From Acidimicrobiales bacterium (GTDB lineage Bacteria; Actinomycetota; Acidimicrobiia; Acidimicrobiales; Aldehydirespiratoraceae): a stretch of DNA of 64,000 nt. Below are positions 59,715 to 64,000 of this stretch, piece by piece; position 1 is the stretch's first letter; the number at the start of each line of letters is the position of its first letter. The position numbers and the translations under genes are program-made. Where the stretch lies: contig JAVJSI010000005.1 of the NCBI GenBank assembly GCA_040219515.1, positions 209,243-273,242 on the forward strand, written 5' to 3'. The notes under the pieces are model-generated. The model was given only the letters and a program-made list of their open reading frames with translations. It did no database searches and had not been told where the DNA came from.

Positions 59715-60665
59715 TCAGCGCCGGGCTTCGGCCAGCAGACAGAGCATGTCGTGACCGATCGTGGCGGCGGCCAGCGCGGTGATCTCGGCGTGGTCGTAGG
59801 CAGGAGCGACCTCGACGACATCGAAGCCGCGAAGCTCCAGTCCTCCGAGCGATCGAAGGATCTGGAGGGCCTCGGCGGTGGACAGCCCACCGGGAACGGG
59901 CGTGCCGGTGCCGGGCGCGAACGCCGGATCGAGGCAGTCGATGTCGAAGGTGAGATACGCGGGATGGTCGCCCACGACCCGCCGGATCTCGGCCACCGTC
60001 GCCGCGGGTCCGTGCTGGTGGATCCACGGCGCATCGAGGATCGTGAAGCCGTGGGTGTGGTCGTTGTGGGTGCGAATGCCGATCTGTACCGATCGGGATG
60101 GGTCGATGAGTCCCTCGTTCGCGGCGCGCAGGAACATCGAACCGTGATCGAGGCGCTCGCCGTCGTCGTCCCAGGTGTCGCTGTGGGCATCGAAGTGGAC
60201 GAGGGCGAGCGGCCCGTGCACCTTGGCGTGAGCCCGCAGCAGGGGATAGGTGACGAAGTGATCGCCGCCGATGGTGAGCATCGTCGTACCCGTTGCGAGG
60301 ATCGCGTCGGCGTGGGCTTCGATCACCTCGACGGCGTGGTGTTGATAGCCGAAGTCGAACTGGCAGTCGCCGTAGTCGACAACCTCGAGCAGGCTGAACG
60401 GATCGAACCCCCACGGAAACGCGTCGAGCTCGGCGACCATCGAGGAGGCGGCCCGGACCGCTCTGGGCCCGAGCCGCGCTCCTGATCGATTGCTGGTCGC
60501 CGAGTCGAACGGAATTCCCGACACCGCCACGTCGACCCCGGTGAGGTCGCGTGAATAGCGGCGTCGGAGAAAGGACAGCGCACCGCCGTAGACCATCTCT
60601 GGCCACTTGGCGTCGCCAGGATCGCCCCGGAAGGCGAAGTCACCCTCGGGCGGTGTGCCGTCCAT
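59715..60665 (-). CDS. speB: Agmatinase / ureohydrolase
   Basis: A 316-residue Mn-dependent enzyme splitting agmatine into putrescine and urea. All three ureohydrolase signatures are present: GGDHF (D135, H136), DAHSD (D159, H161, D163) and DIDCLDP (D241, D243). Last gene of the pot operon, 12 bases after potD on the same strand, which argues that the transporter brings in agmatine or a related polyamine. The preceding GAGG serves as ribosome site. Confidence 0.92.
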   Translation of the reverse strand: MDGTPPEGDFAFRGDPGDAKWPEMVYGGALSFLRRRYSRDLTGVDVAVSGIPFDSATSNRSGARLGPRAVRAASSMVAELDAFPWGFDPFSLLEVVDYGDCQFDFGYQHHAVEVIEAHADAILATGTTMLTIGGDHFVTYPLLRAHAKVHGPLALVHFDAHSDTWDDDGERLDHGSMFLRAANEGLIDPSRSVQIGIRTHNDHTHGFTILDAPWIHQHGPAATVAEIRRVVGDHPAYLTFDIDCLDPAFAPGTGTPVPGGLSTAEALQILRSLGGLELRGFDVVEVAPAYDHAEITALAAATIGHDMLCLLAEARR

Positions 60666-60677
60666 CCTCGACTCCGC

Positions 60678-61799
60678 TCAGCCGACCGCCTCGATGAAGG
60701 CATCCGAGAAGTTGATCTCGAAGTCGCCGGTGTCGGAGATGAACTCGAGCTGGCTCGTGTCTTCCGGGTAGACGATCGGATCCTCGAGCACCTCGGCGTC
60801 GATGAACGGTTGGGCGGCCTCGTTCGGGCTGGCGTAGTAGTTCCAGTTCGTGAGGGCGGCACCGTTCTCGGCGTCGAGGAGGAAGTTCATGAAGGCGTGC
60901 GCGGTGCACGGGTGGGGTGCATCGACGACGACGGCCATGTTGTCGACCCAGCGGGTGCCACCTTCTTCGGGCACGAAGTAGGTGTACTGGTCAGGATTGT
61001 CGGCCCCGCCGAACTGCGTGAGGAAGTTGCCCGAGAAGCCGTGGGCGAGTGCGGAATTGCCGCTCACGAGGAGTTCGTCGTACTGGTCGGAGTCGAAGGC
61101 AGCGATGCTGCCGGCGGCCTCGGACACCAGTGCCTTGGCCTCGGCGAGTTCCTCGTCGCTCGTGGTGTTGAGCGAGTAGCCGAGGTACTTCAGCGCGGCA
61201 CCGAGCGTCTCCCGGGGGTCGTTGAGGAGGGTGAACGCACCGTTCAGGCCGTATTGCTCACGAAGGGCCGGATCGAACACGAGCCCCCATGTCTGGGGGA
61301 CGTCGTCGCCGGTGACCGCGAGATCGACGCCGAAGCCGGTGGTGCCCCACTGGTAGGGCGCCGAGTAGGTCGCGTCAGGGTCGAACGGCAGGCCGGAAGC
61401 GAACTCGGGCAGGAGGTTGGCGAGATTCGGGACGGCGTCCTTCTGGATCGCCATCAGGTCGCCCGATTCGATCAGGATCGAGACCATGTAGTCGGACGGC
61501 ACGATGAGGTCGTAGCCGCTGTTGCCGGCCGAGATGATCGGCTGCATCGCTTCGTTGGAGTCGTAGGTGTCCTCGACGACGCTCACGCCGAACTCCTCCT
61601 CGAAGGCGGTGACGAGGTCAGGGTCGAGGTACTCGGCCCAGTTGTAGAGGGCGAGGTCGCCGTCGACCTCGCCCACCTCGCAGGTCGTGCCGCCGCCGTC
61701 ACCGCCGTCGGCGCCGTCGGAGTCGTCGCCGCATGCGGCGGCGACGAGGGTCAGACTCACGAGTCCGGCGAGGAGCCGAAGCAGAGTTCTCGGGTTCAT
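60678..61799 (-). CDS. potD: Spermidine/putrescine ABC transporter substrate-binding lipoprotein
   Basis: A 373-residue lipoprotein. Signal peptide with lipobox LVAAAC (Cys23), then a Gly/Asp linker and a PotD-type bilobed domain: LALYNWAEYLDPDLVTAFEEEFGVSV near 48-73, YDLIVPSDYMVSILI and YQWGTTGFGVD, with Trp and acidic residues expected to grip polyamine ammonium groups. Strong ribosome site AAAGGAG, 6 bases before the ATG, in contrast to the leaderless genes around it. Confidence 0.94.
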   Translation of the reverse strand: MNPRTLLRLLAGLVSLTLVAAACGDDSDGADGGDGGGTTCEVGEVDGDLALYNWAEYLDPDLVTAFEEEFGVSVVEDTYDSNEAMQPIISAGNSGYDLIVPSDYMVSILIESGDLMAIQKDAVPNLANLLPEFASGLPFDPDATYSAPYQWGTTGFGVDLAVTGDDVPQTWGLVFDPALREQYGLNGAFTLLNDPRETLGAALKYLGYSLNTTSDEELAEAKALVSEAAGSIAAFDSDQYDELLVSGNSALAHGFSGNFLTQFGGADNPDQYTYFVPEEGGTRWVDNMAVVVDAPHPCTAHAFMNFLLDAENGAALTNWNYYASPNEAAQPFIDAEVLEDPIVYPEDTSQLEFISDTGDFEINFSDAFIEAVG

Positions 61800-61846
61800 T
61801 TTGTTCTCCTTTGTCCGGCGGGGGAGCCGTTGTGGTTGGGTCGAGA

Positions 61847-62683
61847 TCAGCTCCCGCTGGTGCGCACGCGGTCGGCGAGCAGCGAGAGGAGGACGAGGAT
61901 GATGGAGGCCACCAGCATCACGACCGAAACGGCGTTGATGAGGGGGGTGACGCCCTTGCGGATCAGACTGAAGACATAGACGGGCAGCGTGGTCGATCCC
62001 GGGCCGGCGACGAACTGGGTGATGACGACGTCGTCGAGCGAGAGGGTGAGGGCCAGCAGCGCGCCGCCGACGATGCCCGGCATGATCTGCGGGAGGGTGA
62101 TGTGGCGGAACGTCTTCCACCGTGACGCGTAGAGGTCGAGGGCGGCCTCCTCGAGCACCTGACTCATCCCCGCGAGTCGCGCTCGCACCACCACCGACAC
62201 GAAGCTGATGTTGAAGGCGATGTGGCTGAGTGTCACCGTGCCCACGCCCTTGCGGAAACTCGTACCGAACATGTCGTTCACGAGATCGATCCCCTGGGCG
62301 AAGAAGAGCAGCATCATCACGGCCATGGTGACATCGGGGATGATGATCGGCAGGTAGAGCACCGCGTCGAATACGCGCTGGCCGCGGAATCGAAAGCGCT
62401 CGAGCGCCAGAGCCGCGAGTGTTCCGAGGACCACCGAGACGATCGTCGACACGATCGCGACCCTGACCGATACCCAGAGTGCGTCCTGCACTTCGTCGTT
62501 GGCGGCGAAGTCCCGGTACCACCCGAGTGTGAACCCGCCCCAACGTCCGACGAGTCGGTCGTCGCTGAACGAGAAGAGGGTGAGGATCGCGATCGGTGCG
62601 TAGAAGAAAACGAAGACGAGAACTGCGTTGATCGTCAGCGCGAATCGGGTGACCCCACGCGGGCGGGCGGTGGTCGCGGTCAC
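61847..62683 (-). CDS. potC: Polyamine ABC transporter permease PotC
   Basis: A 278-residue inner permease with six helices. The EAA loop that contacts the ATPase is EEAALDLYASRWKTFRHITLPQIMPGI near 173-199 (quoted as family evidence). GGFTLGWYRDF near 48-58 is the PotC-typical loop. Its ATG overlaps the potB stop by four bases. Confidence 0.93.
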   Translation of the reverse strand: MTATTARPRGVTRFALTINAVLVFVFFYAPIAILTLFSFSDDRLVGRWGGFTLGWYRDFAANDEVQDALWVSVRVAIVSTIVSVVLGTLAALALERFRFRGQRVFDAVLYLPIIIPDVTMAVMMLLFFAQGIDLVNDMFGTSFRKGVGTVTLSHIAFNISFVSVVVRARLAGMSQVLEEAALDLYASRWKTFRHITLPQIMPGIVGGALLALTLSLDDVVITQFVAGPGSTTLPVYVFSLIRKGVTPLINAVSVVMLVASIILVLLSLLADRVRTSGS

Positions 62684-63609
62684 AGGTTCTTCCCGCCGCT
62701 ACGGAAGTACACGAGCGTCGCGCTGAGCATCACCATCATCGACACGACCGAGAGTGCCGCACCCAACGGCCAGTTCCGGGCGGTGAGGAACTGCACGACG
62801 ATGTAGGAACCGAGGAGGACCGACTTGCCGCCGCCGAGGATGGCCGGGGTGACGTAGGCCCCCAGCGACGGCACGAACACGAGGATCGAGCCGGCGATGA
62901 TGCCCGGCATCGAGAGCGGGATGAGCACCTTGCGCAGGGTCTGGAACCCGGATGCGTACAGATCCCGGCTCGCCTCCACGAGACTCAGGTCGATGCGCTC
63001 GATCGATGCGTAGAGCGGGAGGATCATGAATGGAAGGAAGCCGTAGACCAGGCCGACGACCACCGCCCGCTGGGTGAAGAGCAGGTCGATCTCGCCGAGA
63101 CCGATCGCCGAGGTCGTGTCGGTGAGCACCCCGTCGTTCTCGAAGATGAGCCGCCAGGCGTAGTTGCGGACCAGGAAGTTGGTCCAGAACGGGATCATCA
63201 CGAAGACGAGCATGAGGTTGCGCACCCGGGGCGACCGGGTGGCCAGGAAGTAGGCGAAGGGGTACGCGACGACGAGGCAGATGACGGTCGTGATCACGGC
63301 GAGCGCGACACTGCGATAGAGGATCGTCCGGACGATCGGGTCGGTCAGTCGCTCGTAGGAATCGAAATTCCAGCCGCTGAGGTCGGTGCCGCCGGTGCGG
63401 TTCCTGGTGGCGAACGAGTAGACGACGACGATGCCGAACGGCACGACGAAGAACAGGAACAGATAGAGGAAGGCAGGTGCCGCGAGCAGCGCACCCCGAC
63501 GAGAATCGGCGCGCGCCGCGGCCCGCTCGAATGCCGGCGTCGCCTCGGGCGCGGTCGGGATGTCGTCGAGAGCCGGGCCCGGCGGCGGGGGCTCGTCGAC
63601 GAGTGTCAT
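62680..63609 (-). CDS. potB: Polyamine ABC transporter permease PotB
   Basis: A 309-residue permease with a Pro-rich cytosolic N-terminal extension of about 40 residues, then six helices. EASRDLYASGFQTLRKVLIPLSMPGI is the ATPase-contact loop near 220-245 and VMIPFWTNFLVRNYAWRLIF near 133-152 is a PotB signature. ATG at 63609, one base after the potA stop. Confidence 0.93.
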   Translation of the reverse strand: MTLVDEPPPPGPALDDIPTAPEATPAFERAAARADSRRGALLAAPAFLYLFLFFVVPFGIVVVYSFATRNRTGGTDLSGWNFDSYERLTDPIVRTILYRSVALAVITTVICLVVAYPFAYFLATRSPRVRNLMLVFVMIPFWTNFLVRNYAWRLIFENDGVLTDTTSAIGLGEIDLLFTQRAVVVGLVYGFLPFMILPLYASIERIDLSLVEASRDLYASGFQTLRKVLIPLSMPGIIAGSILVFVPSLGAYVTPAILGGGKSVLLGSYIVVQFLTARNWPLGAALSVVSMMVMLSATLVYFRSGGKNL

Positions 63610-63610
63610 G

Positions 63611-64000
63611 TCAGTCGCGCACCACGGAGATCGAGCCGGGTTCCCACGAGACACTCACCGGGGTGCCGATCCGGGGGACCTCGACACTCCCCCGGTTCTC
63701 GCTGCGGACCTCGAGCGACATCCAGTCGAGGGTGACGGTCGAGACGAGCGCGTTGCCCAGGTAGGTGACCTGCTCGAGGAGCCCATCGAGGCTCGGCTGC
63801 CCGACCGGGGCGTCGCCGGCATTGTGCAGAGTGGCCCGTTCCGGGCGGAGACTGACGGCCACCGCGTCGCCCACCGCGAGGTGGGAGACATCGATCGGCA
63901 CGCGGGCGCCGTTGGCGAGACACACGAGATCCCGACCTTCGACGGTGCCGTCGAGCAGGTTGGTCTGACCGATGAAGTCGGCCACGAATCGGCTGGTCGG
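63611..64000 (-). CDS. potA: Polyamine ABC transporter ATP-binding protein PotA, C-terminal part
   Basis: The 3' end (about 129 codons) of a gene entering from the right edge. PTSRFVADFIGQTNLLDG at the visible start and VAVSLRPERATLH followed by VTYLGNALVSTVTL are the regulatory TOBE/OB domain of PotA-type ATPases that couple polyamine import to ATP hydrolysis. Nucleotide-binding motifs lie outside the window. It would be the first of potABCD-speB in transcription order here. Confidence 0.9.
   Translation of the reverse strand, partial: PTSRFVADFIGQTNLLDGTVEGRDLVCLANGARVPIDVSHLAVGDAVAVSLRPERATLHNAGDAPVGQPSLDGLLEQVTYLGNALVSTVTLDWMSLEVRSENRGSVEVPRIGTPVSVSWEPGSISVVRD

Overview
The window is about two-thirds G+C, densely coded and typical of a free-living actinobacterium. 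Several things point to an Acidimicrobiia-type member of the Actinomycetota: a PASTA-domain Ser/Thr kinase, an F420-biosynthesis guanylyltransferase, GatCAB, several DUF families common in actinobacteria, and a genome-wide habit of leaderless starts. The class assignment is inference; no rRNA or tRNA gene is visible to settle it. No gene-free stretch longer than 300 bases exists. The longest gaps are 32306-32546 (sigma promoter side and a hairpin) and 21953-22137 (the ilv leader).

Layout. 1-13600: a cut-off trehalose-phosphatase/GH15 fusion, rhomboid protease, SRPBCC protein, methyltransferase, cysteine desulfurase, FabH-type synthase, MnmA, a membrane protein, DNA ligase LigA, a decayed MazG-like gene, a HAD hydrolase, a PASTA kinase and an SCP2-like protein. 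The desulfurase and MnmA plausibly cooperate in tRNA thiolation. 13600-21400: gatC-gatA-gatB with 4-base overlaps, a MATE exporter, and a cell-envelope pair in which a free SGNH protein is paralogous to the SGNH tail of the membrane acyltransferase beside it. 21400-25600: a NadD-like gene, then ilvB-ilvN-ilvC behind what reads as a textbook branched-chain amino acid attenuator and ended by a very strong terminator. 25600-33900: PEBP protein and ABC exporter, a lipocalin-like protein, a gene remnant, a lipoprotein, MscS-like channel/anti-sigma/ECF sigma, PIG-L deacetylase and FbiD. 33900-46000: gpsA with a coupled unknown gene, a Gly/Ser nonapeptide-repeat protein, rnhB, a NifU-N protein, several one-component regulators with clear palindromic operators (WYL, ArsR, TetR), an rRNA/tRNA SPOUT methylase and HtpX.

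46100-49640 is the most unusual part: a six-gene, overlap-coupled operon encoding a MauE-like membrane protein, a Tat-exported 26-cysteine MauA-like domain fused to SLH repeats, a MauD-like CxxC protein, a membrane protein interrupted by an in-frame TGA exactly where a cysteine would be expected (candidate selenocysteine or nonsense mutation), and a small companion. It looks like a dedicated export and disulfide-maturation module for a surface protein of unknown function.

49640-64000: Fpg glycosylase, DUF445, an epimerase, an orphan type II topoisomerase A subunit, and a polyamine block: class III aminotransferase, acetyltransferase, FAD amine oxidase, agmatinase and a PotABCD transporter whose ATPase runs off the right edge. 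Together these would import polyamines, split agmatine to putrescine and urea, and oxidise or transaminate the diamine.

At no fewer than 20 genes a TANNNT box lies 6-9 bases before the start codon. This was used to choose starts and suggests pervasive leaderless transcription.
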